From: Hygrophila difformis | Lineage: Eukaryota; Streptophyta; Magnoliopsida; Lamiales; Acanthaceae | Reading direction: 5' to 3' | Assembly (NCBI GenBank): GCA_030278955.1 | Contig: JAOANR010000014.1 | Coordinates: forward strand, 38,639,453 to 38,703,452 | Length of the DNA: 64,000 bases | Part shown: positions 33,729 to 46,608 of the stretch, piece after piece | How positions within the stretch are numbered: position 1 is the stretch's first letter | Layout: each line of letters begins with the position of its first letter | Translations under genes and position numbers: made by a program | The notes under the pieces: model-generated | Seen by the model: only the letters and a program-made list of their open reading frames with translations | Told to the model about the DNA's origin: nothing | Databases searched by the model: none

Positions 33729-33740
33729 GCTGTGATACCA
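33729..33740 (-). other. Primer binding site of the LARD
   Basis: Minus-strand TGGTATCACAGC lies four bases after the 5' LTR end. It is the complement of the initiator-Met tRNA 3' end (TGGTATCAGAGC) with one mismatch. It fixes the orientation and the LTR border at 33744. Confidence 0.85.
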
Positions 33741-35080
33741 AACTGTAACACCCCCACTTTCCCTAAGGATGCAGTGGAAGAAAAGAGCGGGAACAATGGG
33801 GTGGGGTGCTACCGCCACGTATCCCGGACCGCCCGAAATACGCTAAGGCTAAAAATAATGGGTGCAAAACATCAGAGTTTAATGCATATGCTAACCACTT
33901 CCCGGGCAAGTTAGCATATACTCTGCACAAAAGCTTATAATACCGTAACAAGTATAAAATAAGCTTAATAAAAATATTTGGTATAGCATAACCAAACGGA
34001 GGAACTCATTCCTCAAATGAGCTCAATAATAGGAATGGAATAAATCCATGGAAATTTTTATTTTAAAAGAGGTTGCACCCGCATTTCAAAAATAACACTG
34101 CTAAATGCAAAAATGCATTGTTTAAACAGTAGGGCACAACGTTTGCATAAACGGGATAAAACCCAAATATTTATTCATGCTTGATAAATAATTTCCCATG
34201 CTTTATAAAAATTATCTTTTGCCCCATAGAGAAAAATGATCTATACTCGATACATAATTTCCAAGGCTTCATAAAAATTGTCTTTACCTTGTAAAAATTT
34301 ATCTATGCCAAGAAATAAGTTCTATCCCCAAAGGGGATTTAAAAAAAAAATATTCATGCTTATAAATATTACCCCGTACCGTGCCCGTGCAAAATATGCT
34401 GTAACGAACCTTGCAGATCTGAAACCTGAAAGGAAATGGTGACAAGTGTAGAGTCAGCGAAAACAATCGCTGAGTAAGTAGAAGTTTACTCCCGGAGGAG
34501 GTTGGGTAGCAGAAATAATTTAAAGACAACAATTATGGTAATGGTATGCTAAAAACGAGAATAATTTATACATACACGAAACATTATTCTATATCCCGGG
34601 AACAGATAATATAACAGTATGCGTTACCGAGATGTGAGTATCTCAGCCACCGTGTGTGGGGTTCCGCTCTAGGGTTCTAGTCCCACTCGAAGGTGGGGTC
34701 CCTGTTTTTGTCGGACTCTAGTCCCACATGCACTCAAGGGTGTGGGGGAGGTAAGAAATTTCCTCAAGCCCACTATGAGAAAAGATCGATGACGCCGAGC
34801 TGTGAGTCCCAATAGTCCCCGTGTGGCGATTAAGTGCACAACAGCGTGGGAGTTGGGCAGCTGCGACCCATGGCACCTCGCTCATCCCCGTAACAATGAG
34901 CTCAAAAATCCATAGGATTTTGTGAATAGTTGCGAACATCATAAAGCACAGTAAAATGGCATACCAATAATCCAAAAACAGTAGGGAGCTATAAGCATAA
35001 ATTTAAAATAATAAAGCGGTAGTAAAAATTATGCTTAAGCTAAAATAAATTTGGGCTTTACTCCAAAGAGTAAAAATCTA

Positions 35081-35086
35081 CTTACC
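35081..35086 (-). promoter_or_regulatory. Predicted splice donor in the LARD LTR
   Basis: Minus-strand TGACGGTAAGTAG, a near-consensus donor, lies about 320 bases after the predicted transcript start. It would pair with the CAG|ATG acceptor at 33270 to give a spliced leader for the coiled-coil ORF. The homologous donor GACTGTAAGT is kept at 45415 in the gag-only element. Confidence 0.5.
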
Positions 35087-35431
35087 GTCACCGAAGATGG
35101 AATGGGGATGACACACGCACAGGCTACGAGCAGAAAATCCTTTACAGCTACGTGACTAAGAAAAATACTCTAATATTAATTTATACGCTATAATGGCTCT
35201 TTAACTAAAGTACTAATAATAACTAAAATGATAGCTAAAATAATAACTAAAATATCAACTTAAATAAATCTTACCGGAGTATTCCTACTAGACCGGTCTT
35301 GCTAGCACTCTACCGAAGGAGCTTCAAAAACCATAACAAGAAACGCAGAGGAAGAAAAGAAAGAAACGAGGAGCAGCCGGAGGAAGAAAATGGAAGAGTT
35401 GGGGTGAGCTAGTGTAATGGAGGATGTGGGG

Positions 35432-35439
35432 TTTTATAG
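35432..35439 (-). promoter_or_regulatory. LARD 5' LTR TATA box
   Basis: CTATAAAA on the minus strand, followed by CCCCACATCC, with GC-rich U3 sequence upstream. The same site is at 19628-19635 in the other LTR. Transcription would begin near 35405. Confidence 0.6.
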
Positions 35440-37840
35440 AGAGGTTGCTGCTTTCATTTACCCGGTTAAAGTCTTTCCTTACTGCTCCCATCCCTTAGCC
35501 CAACAGCTTCAGCCTATCCCCCTTTCCCTTTTTGGTTTTGGCTCGGTTCTTTAGGGCATGAGAGACCCATGTGACCAACAGGTAGAAGTCCCCTCTTCCT
35601 TTCTCCTTCCTTCATCTTTTTCCCTTTTTTTTTCTGCAGCCCCTATTCCGGCAAGGTGGACGGGGCGGTCGGCCGGGAAGGCCGGCGGTGGTAGCGTGCG
35701 CCGGAGGAGGGGAGGCCGGGGACAGCGGCGCGCGGCGGCGATGGCTCGGCCGGCGGCAGGCGGCGAGTGCCTCCCCATCTCGCGGATCTCTTCGTCCTTC
35801 TCGGATCTCTCTCTGTCTCGACTCCGTCCTCCTTCTTTTCTTTGCTTTGCTTTTGGTTGATTAAATGGTGGTGGTGGTGGCGATAGGTTGCGGTGGTGGT
35901 GGAGGATGGAGAGTCGGAAATGGGAGAGATGGTGGTGCCGGCGAGATGGCGGCGGACAAGGGGCCGGCGACGGTGGTGACGAGGCCGCGGTGGTGAAGGG
36001 AGATGGTGGTTAAATGGTGGCAGAGCTCGGTGGATGAGACGGAGATGGTGGCGGCCGCGAGCGGCGGCGGTGGCGGACCCGACAGGGCCTCCCGCCCTTC
36101 CTTCTCTTCTTTTTCTATTTCTCTTTTCTTTTCTCCTTTTGGTTTGTTGTGGGTTGACGTGGTGACAATGGCCGGCGGGCGGCGGCGGCGCGCCGGAGCA
36201 GGGGCGGCAGAGGCCGCGGGTGGTGGCGCCGAGGCTGGAAAGGGAAAGAGGATGGGGAGATGGTTCGAAATCTGGAATTTGGGGCTCAACGGGGGTGGTG
36301 GCCGGCCGGAGGCGGCCGGAGGCTCGCCGGCGGCGAGCGCGGCGCCGGAAAAAGGGGCGGCGGCGGCAGGAGGACTTTTTAGGGTTAGGGTTTTGTTTAG
36401 GGTATTGGGCTAGGGTTTGTGTTAGGGTTGGGCTTGGGCCTAATTTAATTGCCCATTGCTCAAATTATTGGCCCATTGGATTTAATTGACTAGCCCAACT
36501 TTCATGACTTAATCCACTTTAATCAATTGACTAATTAACTTACTTTATGGACCTAATGATGTAGCACTCATGTTTAATTAATGGACTTATTGGACTAAAT
36601 TATTTAATTAAATTAGATTATGTACTTAATAATTTTAATAATATCACATTTATATAATTTAATGTGTTGGATTTAATTAACTAATTAATCTAAGTTGTGG
36701 ATTTAATAATGTATTCATCCGGTATAATTAGTCGAGTAATTTGGAACTCCATATTCTTCAATTCGGGACAATCGCAATTTAACGGTCGGATAATTCCTAA
36801 TAATTAAATGGGTTTAGTGTTCTAATTTAATTACACGGTCTTAATTTTATAGCTTAACTCATAAATTGTGTTATTCAATAGATTAGTTCATCTATTAATT
36901 TATCACCTTTAGTGGAATGACTCACCACTTCAAATTCCTTAACCCGGACAATTAATCGTTAAATGGGTCGCTAGATAATTTTATTCAATTGGTCAAGTAT
37001 TAATATTAATGATTAATTTGTAATATAATTTGAGTCCAATTTCATTTAGTATAACATTTACTCAAAAATTCTTAACGTTTGCCCAACACGTGAATTTAGG
37101 ATTTAAATTATCATTCGTTATGAACTTAATTAATACTTTCTAAATTTAATATTTAATCTTACTATCGTAATATGGTTGATTGGATTAATGGATTTAATTC
37201 ACCTAGTAGTGGATTTCCTTGTCACAATAATCAAGTGTATTATTATTTAATTCCATTACTGATAAACAAATCAATGGGTTTAGCTTACTTAGTAATTAGT
37301 CCCAGTAGGCAATTTGGTCGAGGTCTCGGAAAATATTAATTTAAATGTTTCGCTAATTAAAAATTGGTCTGTCCTCTAGTTCCATAATTAAAGTAGCCAA
37401 GTATTTTATTCCGTCCGTGATTATTCATTTCATCACTTTACTCATGCCTAGTAATATTTATTTAGACTCTAATATTACATAAGCTCGTCTATTTTGGTCA
37501 TTAAATTGTATTTCTACCCGGTACCCTCGTCGGATAATTTGATATAACTAAATTATCCTTTGGCAATGTTCAATCCAACTTGTATACATAAATTTCGGGG
37601 ACTTAAGTGATTTCTTGATAATTGATAAGTTACTGCTTACATGTTAACTTAATAGTCTCGGACTTAAAAGTGTTTAATTCCTTAAATTTAATTCTCCGCT
37701 AAGATTGTCTTAAATAAATTCGCACTTTGAAAATAAATATCGTTCCCTTTTGTTTTCTAAAAAATTTTATTTCTGAGAAATTTTAAATATTTATTTATTA
37801 AGATTTAAATTTCTATTTAAAATTTTTACGGGGTGTTATA

Positions 37841-39600
37841 GATTCATTATTCACCACAAATAAATAAAATATCGTATTTGTAAAAATTATAGTAATAGTT
37901 GAAATGCTAAATTAAATTAATTATTCTTTATTTAAGGGGTAATTTATTTATTTCCATTAATCATCTCATCTTTTACGATTATTATTTGCTCTTTCCATAA
38001 TCATTTCATTGTCTATAGTCAACATTTCATTTTTGTTTATCCAATAGAAATCAATTTAATTAATGTAAATTAATTTAATCAATGTAATCAATATAATCAA
38101 TGGAAATCAATTACCCCACCATCTTTGCTTTATTTATGGGGTAATACTTAGTTTCCATTTTTTTATTTAATATTGTGTTTTTAAAATACGGATAAATTTA
38201 TAAGGAAAGATTTAGTTGCAATATAATTAACAATCATTTCATAGATAAATTATATTCAATATCTTAAATATTTTATTTCCCTCAATCATCTCCATTGTAA
38301 AAATTCTGCATCTTCTTTCCCAATCACCACAAATCTCATTTGCACAAATAAATAATTAATACATATTACATACATATTTTATTACAATCATGATTTCTCC
38401 ATCATGATTTTATTACCATATAATTAATAATACATATTTTATTTTTCTAGTTAAATTAGATTTAATCCGTGCTATATTTTTGGCATATTAATTTTCCCAT
38501 CCACAGATAAATTCCTAATATGGATTCATTATTCACCACAAATAAATAAAATATTATATTTGTAAAAATTATAGTAATAGTTGAAGGGCTAAATTACATT
38601 AATTATCCTTTATTTAAGGGATAATTTATTTATTTTCATTGATCATCTCATCTTTTACGATTATTCTTTGCTCTTTCCATAATCATTTCATTGTCTTAGT
38701 TAATATTTCATTTTTTTTTATCAAATGGAAATCAATTTAATCAATGTAATCACTATAATCAATGGAAATCAATTACCCCATCATCTTTGCTTTATTTATG
38801 GTGTAATACTTAGTTTCTTTTTTTTATTTGATATTGTGTTTTCAAAATATGAATTAATTTATAAGGAAAGATTTAGTTGCAATATAAATAATAATCATTT
38901 GATAGACAAATTATATTCAATATCCTAAAGAAAATTTTATTCATTGATCAATTCAAAAATCCATTGGTATTTCTTCCCAATTTTCTTCCCGATTTTAATA
39001 ATTTAACACAATAATTATTAATTGTGTTTCCATTTTCTTCCAAAATTTTCTTCATTGATATTTAGTTTTAATATCCATTGATCATTACATTAATTGTGAA
39101 TATAATATAATTAATGTTAATGCGAATAATTATTGAAGGAATTATTCATAATTTTATTTAATCTTAATCAATCATTGATTTGATTATTTTATATTATATT
39201 TTATACCTTTTTTGGATTATTGACTAAAAAATAGGGCTTCATTTTCACTAATAATCGAGAATAGAAATAATTTAACTTTTTGGAATTATTTACTAAAAAT
39301 TATGTATTTAAAAAAATACATGTTCTAAAATTTAGTTTCCATTTTATAATTTAATATTGTGTTTCCAAAATTTTATTCATTGATCAATTCAAAAATCCAT
39401 TGATTTTTCTTCCCAATTTTCTTCCCATTTCAAAAGTAATCTTATCCGATAATTCCTCCATATTAAGTAAAGTAATCACTTGAATTAAATAGAAATAATT
39501 TATATGAAAATAATAACTTGATTTCAATAGAGAATAGAAATAATTTACCTTTTTGGAAAATGATTTCAATAATGTGGAAAATGAGTATATTTTCATTGGG
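37841..39600. repeat. AT-rich flank with internal duplications
   Basis: 37841-38270 recurs at 38522-38940, both beginning gattcattattcaccac. 38940-39000 recurs at 39363-39425. 38268-38500 matches 16011-16580 of Helitron 2 without its MITE. No gene is seen. This was contiguous with 17918-17941 before the LARD inserted. Confidence 0.7.
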
Positions 39601-41184
39601 TCCAGTTAGGGTGCGATCAACAAATCCCGCAGCACATCAAGGCAGCGATCTGAAGCGTCCGTTTAAAATTCAAGGGTTGTAAATGAAAAAGGGTATAATT
39701 GTCATAACACAATAATAGTTCATTTTAAAAACAATGCATTTCAGCGATACGACAAGTATTTTAGACATGTTATCATATCTAATATTTGGTAACTCTATAT
39801 TTAGTATGTTATCATATTTATTATTTGGTAAATCATATCAAATATTTGGTAATCCATATCTAATATTTCAAATAATATCTTTTTCTGATCAAAGATACGT
39901 ATCAAATTTATTAATAGATCATTTCAGCGATCTTACCAAAAACAATTAAGTGATGCTATAAAATATATTTCAGGGACCACAAGTAGAGGAATTCAGCGAC
40001 CGTATCTAGCATAATTCAGCGACAGTACCAAGAATAATTCAGCGACGCAACCTAGAATGATTCAGTGATGCTACCAAAAACAATTATGTGATGCTACCAA
40101 AAATAATGAAGGGATGCTATCAAATATATTTCAGCGACCGTATCTAGCATAATTCAGCGATGGTACCAAGAATAATTTAGCGACGCAACCCAGAATGATT
40201 CAGAGATGCTACCAAAAACAATTATGTGATGCTACCAAAAATAATGAAGGGATGCTATCAAATATATTTCAGCGACCGTATCTAGCATAATTCAGCGATG
40301 GTACCAAGAATAATTCAGCGACGCAACCTAGAATGATTCAGCGATCCTACCAAAAACAATTCTGTGATGCTATCAAAAATAATGAATGGATGCTATCAAA
40401 TATATTTCAGCGAGATCAAGTAGAGGAATTCAGCGATGGTACCAAGCAGAATTCAGCGACGCTACCAAGAATGATTCAGTGATGCTACCAAAAACAATTC
40501 TGTTATCATATCTAATATTTGGTAAATAATATCATATCTAATATTTGGTAAACCTATATTTAGTATGTTATCATATCTAATATTTGGTAAATAATATCAT
40601 ATCTAATCTAATATTTCAAATAATCATCAACGAATGGTAACAAATATATTAATAGATAATTTCAATCATGCTACAAAAAAACAATTTAGTGATGCTATAA
40701 AAAATATTTAAGCGACACTATCCTAGAAGAGTTCAGCATTCAGCCACATTACACAGAAGAATTCAGCGACGCTACAAAGAAGAATTCAGCGAGGCCGTCA
40801 AGAAGAATTCAGCGATGCTATGAAGAATAATTCAGCGATGCTATGAAGAATAATACAGCGACTCAACTAGAATATTTCGGGTACGTTTTCATGAACAATT
40901 CAATGACTTTATTTAAAAATATTTCATCGACGTATATCTATGTGTAGCAACATAATTAAGCAAATTGGAGGGTAATATGAGATCAATCCTTGAAATGCAA
41001 AGAAGAAGAGAAGAAGAACGGAAGAAGAATGGAAGAATCAGCAATTGTCTGTTTACAAACTAAATGTAGCAAATTTACTATTTTAACCTTTAAGTTAATC
41101 TCAACCATCAATTTATAAATTAAATCAATGGCTGCGATGTACCGCAGTACATCAAGTCAAAATGCTTAGTCGCACCCTAACGGA
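39601..41184. mobile_element. CAGCGA-motif array element with TTAGGGTGCGA ends
   Basis: Inverted ends TTAGGGTGCGA (39606-39616) and TCGCACCCTAA (41170-41180), slightly extendable, enclose about 1.5 kb. The interior has some 25 copies of ATTTCAGCGA/ATTCAGCGACG spaced 20-35 bp. A similar word tattttcatt lies outside both ends, but no standard TSD is convincing. There is no transposase. The class is uncertain; it could be a non-autonomous DNA transposon with unusually extended subterminal arrays. Confidence 0.6.
39943..40496. repeat. 138-bp tandem repeat, four units
   Basis: Units start at 39943, 40081, 40219 and 40358, each beginning with caatt(a/c)(a/t)GTGATGCTA and carrying several CAGCGA motifs. 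The second and third are almost identical. Confidence 0.85.
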
Positions 41185-41713
41185 ATTGTATTTTCATTAG
41201 TTCAATTCAAATAAAAAACTTATCTTACAAAAAATATAGATTTTGCTAGGCATTGTGTTTAATTTGTATACACTACTCAGTTGAATGAAACACCAAAGAT
41301 TGTGAGAAACAAATGGATAAAAATGATATAGACAAATTTCATACTATCTCTTATTGAATAAAATACAAAAGATTGTGAGAACCTAATGCTACAAAAACTA
41401 AATTCATCCAATTATTTACACTTGGTGGAACAAATCTCTCCACAAAAACAATAGCCAAACAAATCTTTCCCCAAAAGATGAAGTGAAATGGGAAGTTGCC
41501 GATTATTTGACATGAAAAAAGATGTCGCAACAATTGATTTATTCTTGTATGTTTATGAATAATCCTTATCTCTTCATCCCTTCAAAATGCTCTTCGTCAT
41601 TTGAGTTTGTACTCTCGTTTTCCCAATAACTGTCACCAAAACAACAACAAAAGAGAACAAAAATATTAGCAAAATAGGGAGAAATAAACATGAAAAAATG
41701 CTCTTCGTCATTT
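41185..41713. other. Intergenic sequence left of the truncated gag-only element
   Basis: No gene. A 22-bp direct repeat aaaatgctcttcgtcatttg+ag occurs at 41584-41605 and 41695-41716, the second overlapping the break point of the truncated retroelement. Confidence 0.7.
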
Positions 41714-42674
41714 GAGGCATTGGATGCAGGTATGCCCGCCATACGGGACCTGCTACCGATGTGGCCTCAACGGACATCTGGTCAAGGATTGCAGCAATCG
41801 TTTGGACGCAAATAGACTGCGAGAGGATCTCAAGGGGGATCATCGCTTTCAGTCGGAAGCATATCTGAATAAAAGGCCGAGGGACCCACAACAAGACTAG
41901 GGTCGAAATCGAAGGAACCCGCCACCAGCAGCTCGAAACAATCAAGGACAACTGAATGAGGTTAACCGGGCTGATCGCCGTGATGCTGACGATGTTATAG
42001 ATGGTACGTTCATGGTTAAGGATTCCGCTACATACGTTTTATATGATTTTGGAGCATCGTATCCCTTCACGACATTAAGAAAGCGGAACAATTAGGATTT
42101 AGAGCCCCTAATGCAGCGAACTTAGGCGATTTCTCATCTAATAAACAGTGGTGGACTGCTCTCGAAGCAAGATGAACACTTCAATTCGTAAAATATGGAG
42201 TTGAGCTTGCAGCGAACTTGATTGAGTTCGACTTGCAAGATTCTGACATTATTTTGGAATGGATTAGTTGGCACGATACGGGGCCACCTCCATTATTTTA
42301 ATATTACTCATATTCCTCTGACCTTGATAGCCTCGGAGTTCGATCTCTGTCAAAGACATACTCCGTAAGGATTGATGGAGGTATAGAACCTGTAGTAAGA
42401 AAACTTCTCATAATCGTTCATCGTATAACTTATCCACCCCGATAGAAACCTTAAGTATGTTTAGTTAAACGAAATTTTCTCTGAAATTCATACAAGAGCC
42501 TATATTAAGACAATTTAATTTCTCTCCCTATTCCCGAGAAGAACCCATGGCTTGCAAATGACGAAGTTATATATGAGGATAATAGATAATCCCAGCCGAT
42601 GGAGTCTTTGGAAATCTACCCTTAATTTTGTCGTGAGGCTTCGAGGACGAAGCCTTATTTTAAGGAGGGTAGAC
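41714..42674 (+). pseudogene. Truncated first unit: gag 3' end to PPT
   Basis: Copy of 48398-49358. It starts inside the gag zinc-knuckle region, and its reading frame still ends with the knuckle CYRCGLNGHLVKDC and the gag stop at 41898-41900. The upstream LTR and most of gag are missing. Confidence 0.9.
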
Positions 42675-45013
42675 TATAACACACCGTAAAATTTCGAATA
42701 ATTTTTTTCAAAAAATTTAATTAATGATATTAAAATTTTGCTAAAATAAAAACGTCTAATAAATTTAATCGACCATTAAATAATTTTGAGAATGAGTAAA
42801 AAAAAGGGATATTTTTAGAACAATAATTATTCAATTAATCATGGACAAACCTTGAGCAAATTTATTTTAGAGCACGAGTCCAATTCACTAACACTTGGAT
42901 TAATCTATTAAAGAAGTGAATGGGGATTGACTCATTCTAACATTAATTTGGAAAGAAACTTCTAAACACGGCGAAATCCGTATAAAACGACAATATTCCG
43001 GATGAATTATTTGTGTCTTAGAATCCTTTAGAGTTATTTATAAATATTGGAGTAAATAATCTTAAGGTGGATTGGATTATAAGATTAAGTCCCTACAAAT
43101 TATATTAAAATAGACGATCGTTTCATTGTTGGGAATTGATGAATTGTCCAACTTTGACTAGCAATTGTCCCGACTTGGGAAATTTGAAAATTTGAATTTA
43201 TTGGCTAACGGTGCCAATTAATAGATAATTTAAATCGATTCAATCTATTATGATAAAAGTTAAGTGTTACAGAATTAGTAAGTCCATAATTGATGAATTG
43301 CCACATTCTTAATTAGCAATTTGATCCAAGTTAAAAGATTGAAAACATTGACTATTTGTCTAATGAAGCAAATTAATATATATAATTTAAAGCTATTAAA
43401 TTAAATTATGAATATAAGATCATTGGAAAACTTAAATTAATTTTTCTAATAATACCTAGAGCTAAAGGATAGATTATAAGGATAAAGCCATTGGTAAAAT
43501 ATTGAATCGGGTCCGTATAATTTAAATTAAAATACTCAACAACTAATGAATTAAATTGTAGGGTAACAACTATGATTTACTACTTGACCAATTATACTAT
43601 GAAATGAGCGAAAATCCCGATTCCTAATTAACAAGTTGTCCGAATTAAGGGATTTGGAACATTGGATAATTTTGCAAAAAGGTGTCAACTACATTAGGTA
43701 ATTTAAGTCCATCTAATTTGGAGGTTTAGATTAATTTTCCTAGTAATACATATTATTATTAGATGGGTTATGAGATAGTCAAAAAAGTCCATGGGAATTA
43801 ACAATTTGAGTTGGCCCATAAATATTAAGTCCACAATATTAAGAACTTAATCAAGTCCACGAGCTAGATAAATTAAATCCAATTAGGTTCATAATCGCGA
43901 TTGATTAATTAAGTCCATAATCAAGATTAACTAATTAATTGAGTATATTGTTAGGAGTTGGGCCAATTAATTTAATAGTCCAATAAGCTAATGGATTAGA
44001 GGTGGATTGGACCATTTAATTAAGACTTATATAGTCCAATTAAGACTTGTATAGTCCAATTAGCAAGAGATGAAATAGACTAAGCCCAATCCAAATACCC
44101 TTGGCCCAAACCCTAAGCTAACCCTAACCCTAGCCCCCTTGGGGCTGCCGCCGCCGCCACCCTTGCGCCGCCGCCCTCCGGCGGCCTGCCTCCGCCACAA
44201 CAGCCCCGTCGCCACTCCTCCTTCCTTCCACCAATCCGATCGGCTGCTACAACCCAAAACCCCCATGGCCGCCGCCACCACTCAACAGCCCCATCACCAC
44301 CACCACAACCATTTTGCCTTCCTCCAATCCCCAAAATTCGAACACCAAACCACCACCAAAAACAGGGGATTCAAATAAAACAACAACAAGAGAAATAAGA
44401 GAGGAGGAAGAAGAAACAAGGCCGACGGGCCACTCGCCTCCGCCACCACGCCATTCCCGCCGCCTGCACAGTTCCACAACACCACCGCGACAGCCGCGCC
44501 TCACCCTCACTCCACAGATCCAGAAATCGGAAGCCAAACAAAATCCAAAATAAAGAAAAGAAGAGGGAGTGAAGAGAAGAAGGCGGAGCCACCGCCACTG
44601 GCCTGTCGCCGCCGCTGCATACGAACCGAGCCACCATCTCGCCGCCGCTCGATGCCACCGCCGAGGCCCGCCTCGCTGCCGCCTTGAATCGCCGGAGCTA
44701 ATCAATATAGAGCACAAAAGAAAATCAAAGAAATGGAGGGGGGGCGGCAGGATGAAGGAGGTAGAAGGAGAAGGGGAGGAAAACTTTTACCTATTGGAGC
44801 TAATGAGGTGTCCTTTGAAGAACCGAGACTTGAGTGGAAAAATGGAGAAAGGTGGGACTGAAGTAAGAGAGGGGACGGATGGAGCTGCTTTTTTTTGGGG
44901 AAAGGGACTGAAAAGACAAAAAGAAACTGAAGGGGAATTAAATGTGTCCCGATACATGTGGGATAAAAGAGAGTGGAGTATTATATCTGGATAAAAAGGA
45001 GCTGCATTTTCGC

Positions 45014-45023
45014 CTATATAAAC
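45014..45023 (+). promoter_or_regulatory. LTR TATA box (copies at 45014 and 51699)
   Basis: ctatataaac followed by a C-rich stretch, a typical plant core promoter. Transcription would start near 45045 (51730 in the second LTR). Confidence 0.7.
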
Positions 45024-45414
45024 ACTACCCTTCCCCCGAATTCTCACACCAATCTCAACTCATTTCCTTTCTTTCCTGGTTCTTCTGTTTTATTTAGTTT
45101 TGCTTAGTTAATTAGTATTTGTAGGGTTTTCATAATATTATTAGGGATATTTTTAGTAGTTAGGTTTTCAAGTGGGATTTTCTCTGCAAGTTAAGGAGTT
45201 TTAGAGCTCACTAAGAACTAGTGCAAATAGCCCGTCCGTGAGAGTATTCTGGTAAGATTTACTAAGTTGGAAATATCTAAGTTACTATTATTTATGATAA
45301 AATACTATTGTGGCATGTGTAGTTAATATTATAATTTTTGCTAGTTAAATAGCTATAGAAGGATTTCTGCTCGTAGCCTACGCGTGTGTCGTCTCCATTC
45401 CATCTACGGTGACT

Positions 45415-45420
45415 GTAAGT
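45415..45420 (+). promoter_or_regulatory. Predicted splice donor in the LTR
   Basis: GACT|GTAAGT in a segment conserved with the LARD LTR. It would join the acceptor GTCAG directly before the gag ATG at 47535, removing about 2.1 kb that includes the primer site. Confidence 0.5.
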
Positions 45421-46596
45421 GGATTTTTACTCTTTGGGGAGTAAGCCCAAATTTATTTTAGCTTAAGCATAAATTAAAAACCGCTTTATTATATTTTAAA
45501 TTTATGCTTATTGCTCCCTACTGCTTTTGGATTATTGGTATGCTATTTTTACTGTGCTTTATAATTTAGTGCGATAACTCCTGAATTATGGTTAACCACT
45601 GTTACGGGGTTGGAATCGGTGCGTGGATCTTGCCGCCACCCTCGCCGTTGTGTGCATCCATTGCCACTCGGGAACGGTGCCGGAACGATACCACACCTTT
45701 TGCCAGGTGGATGTAGGAAATTTCATACCTCTTCCACAACCCTTGAATGTGCATGTGAGAATGGGTACCCCACTCTTGGGCCCCTTCCAATTGACATGAA
45801 GGCTGAAATATTATTTTTCGGCAACACATATTGTTATATTGTCTGATCCCGGGTTTTCATGATTAATATTGCATTATGTACACAATATCCTCGTTTAAGC
45901 ATACCTTTACCATAACTGTTGTCTTTAAATTATTTCTGCAACCCAACCTCCTCCGGGAGTAAGGGTCTACTTACTCAGCGATCGTTTTCGCTGATTCTAC
46001 ACTTTTATTATTCCTTTTCAGGTTTTGATATCTGAGAGGACCATTAGCCATTTCACGTCACCGGGGCACGATTCGGGTTATTTTAAAAATGCTTTCGGAT
46101 TTAAGAAAAGGGTGTATAACTTTTTAAGTCTCCTTAGTGGAGTTAACTTGGCATATATTTTATTCTGATTTGAGGACGTATATTTGGGCGTCTACCCACT
46201 CTTGTAATTTTCTACGCCTCACTATTTTCACCCGACGATGGATATTATTATTTTGAAAATGCATGATGAATTTGCCCCCTTTTTATGGAGGAATTCTCTT
46301 ATCATATCATTATTATTGGTGAGCTCTTGTAATGCGTCACCGCTTATTTTGGATAATATATCAAAACTCTAATTTAAGGCTTATTTTATACGTTTTAGTA
46401 TAATAAGCTTTTCCTTTCAGAGATTACGATATATGTCTAACGGTTAACATATATGTTCAACTCTGACTTCTCCGCGAATATTTTTGCTAGCCTTAGCGTA
46501 TTCCGGACGGCCCGGGATACGTGGCGGTAACACCGGCCCCTTGTTCCCGCTCTATGCTTCCGCTGAGCCTTTAGGGAAAACGGGGGTGTTACAGTT

Positions 46597-46608
46597 TGGT
46601 ATCAGAGC
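46597..46608 (+). other. Primer binding site of the gag-only element
   Basis: tggtatcagagc, an exact complement of the initiator-Met tRNA 3' end, three bases after the LTR. Confidence 0.93.

Larger units (their letters stand above)
30795..33743 (-). other. LARD internal region
   Basis: 2,949 bp, mostly non-coding. From the minus-strand 5' side it holds the primer site, a coiled-coil ORF (32823-33269), about 2 kb without genes that includes a TTA microsatellite, a hairpin and the polypurine tract. I found no gag zinc knuckle, protease DSGA, RT or integrase motif. Confidence 0.8.
17942..37840 (-). mobile_element. LARD-like LTR retrotransposon, minus strand, with nested LINE
   Basis: LTRs lie at 17942-30794 (interrupted) and 33744-37840 (4,097 bp), around a 2,949-bp interior without gag, protease, RT or integrase. 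The primer site lies next to the right LTR and the polypurine tract next to the left one, so the element reads on the minus strand. The flanks gatta (17937-17941) and gattc (37841-37845) are a 5-bp TSD with one mismatch. A related unfilled sequence aatatggattcattattcac is present at 38517-38536. The long LTRs and small interior fit the LARD class. Exceptionally, it retains an ORF (32823-33269). Confidence 0.88.
33744..37840 (-). repeat. LARD 5' LTR, 4,097 bp
   Basis: Full-length LTR, minus-strand ends TATAACACCCCG...GGGGGTGTTACA. A GC-rich block (35640-36400) gives shadow ORFs of low complexity in several frames that I do not consider genes. A cluster of AGGGTT/TAGGG motifs at 36380-36430 is absent from the other LTR because of its deletion. 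Confidence 0.9.
42675..46593 (+). repeat. LTR of the gag-only element, first copy
   Basis: 3,919 bp, TATAACACACCG...GGGGGTGTTACA, so the left end is TA, not TG. A telomere-like run aaaccctaagctaaccctaa lies at 44109-44128. A GC-rich, proline/alanine-type shadow-ORF block covers 44130-44700. The TATA box is at 45014 and a splice donor at 45415. The ORFs in this block are low-complexity and recur only because the LTR does. Confidence 0.92.

Noticed and set aside
39943..40496. CRISPR-like array
   Set aside because: Units are contiguous 138-bp tandem repeats with similar interiors, not short repeats with unique spacers, in a plant nuclear context.
44060..44994. Cluster of proline/alanine/tryptophan-rich ORFs, repeated at 50744-51678
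   Set aside because: All frames of a GC-rich U3 segment in the LTR are open. No domain or codon pattern favours one of them.
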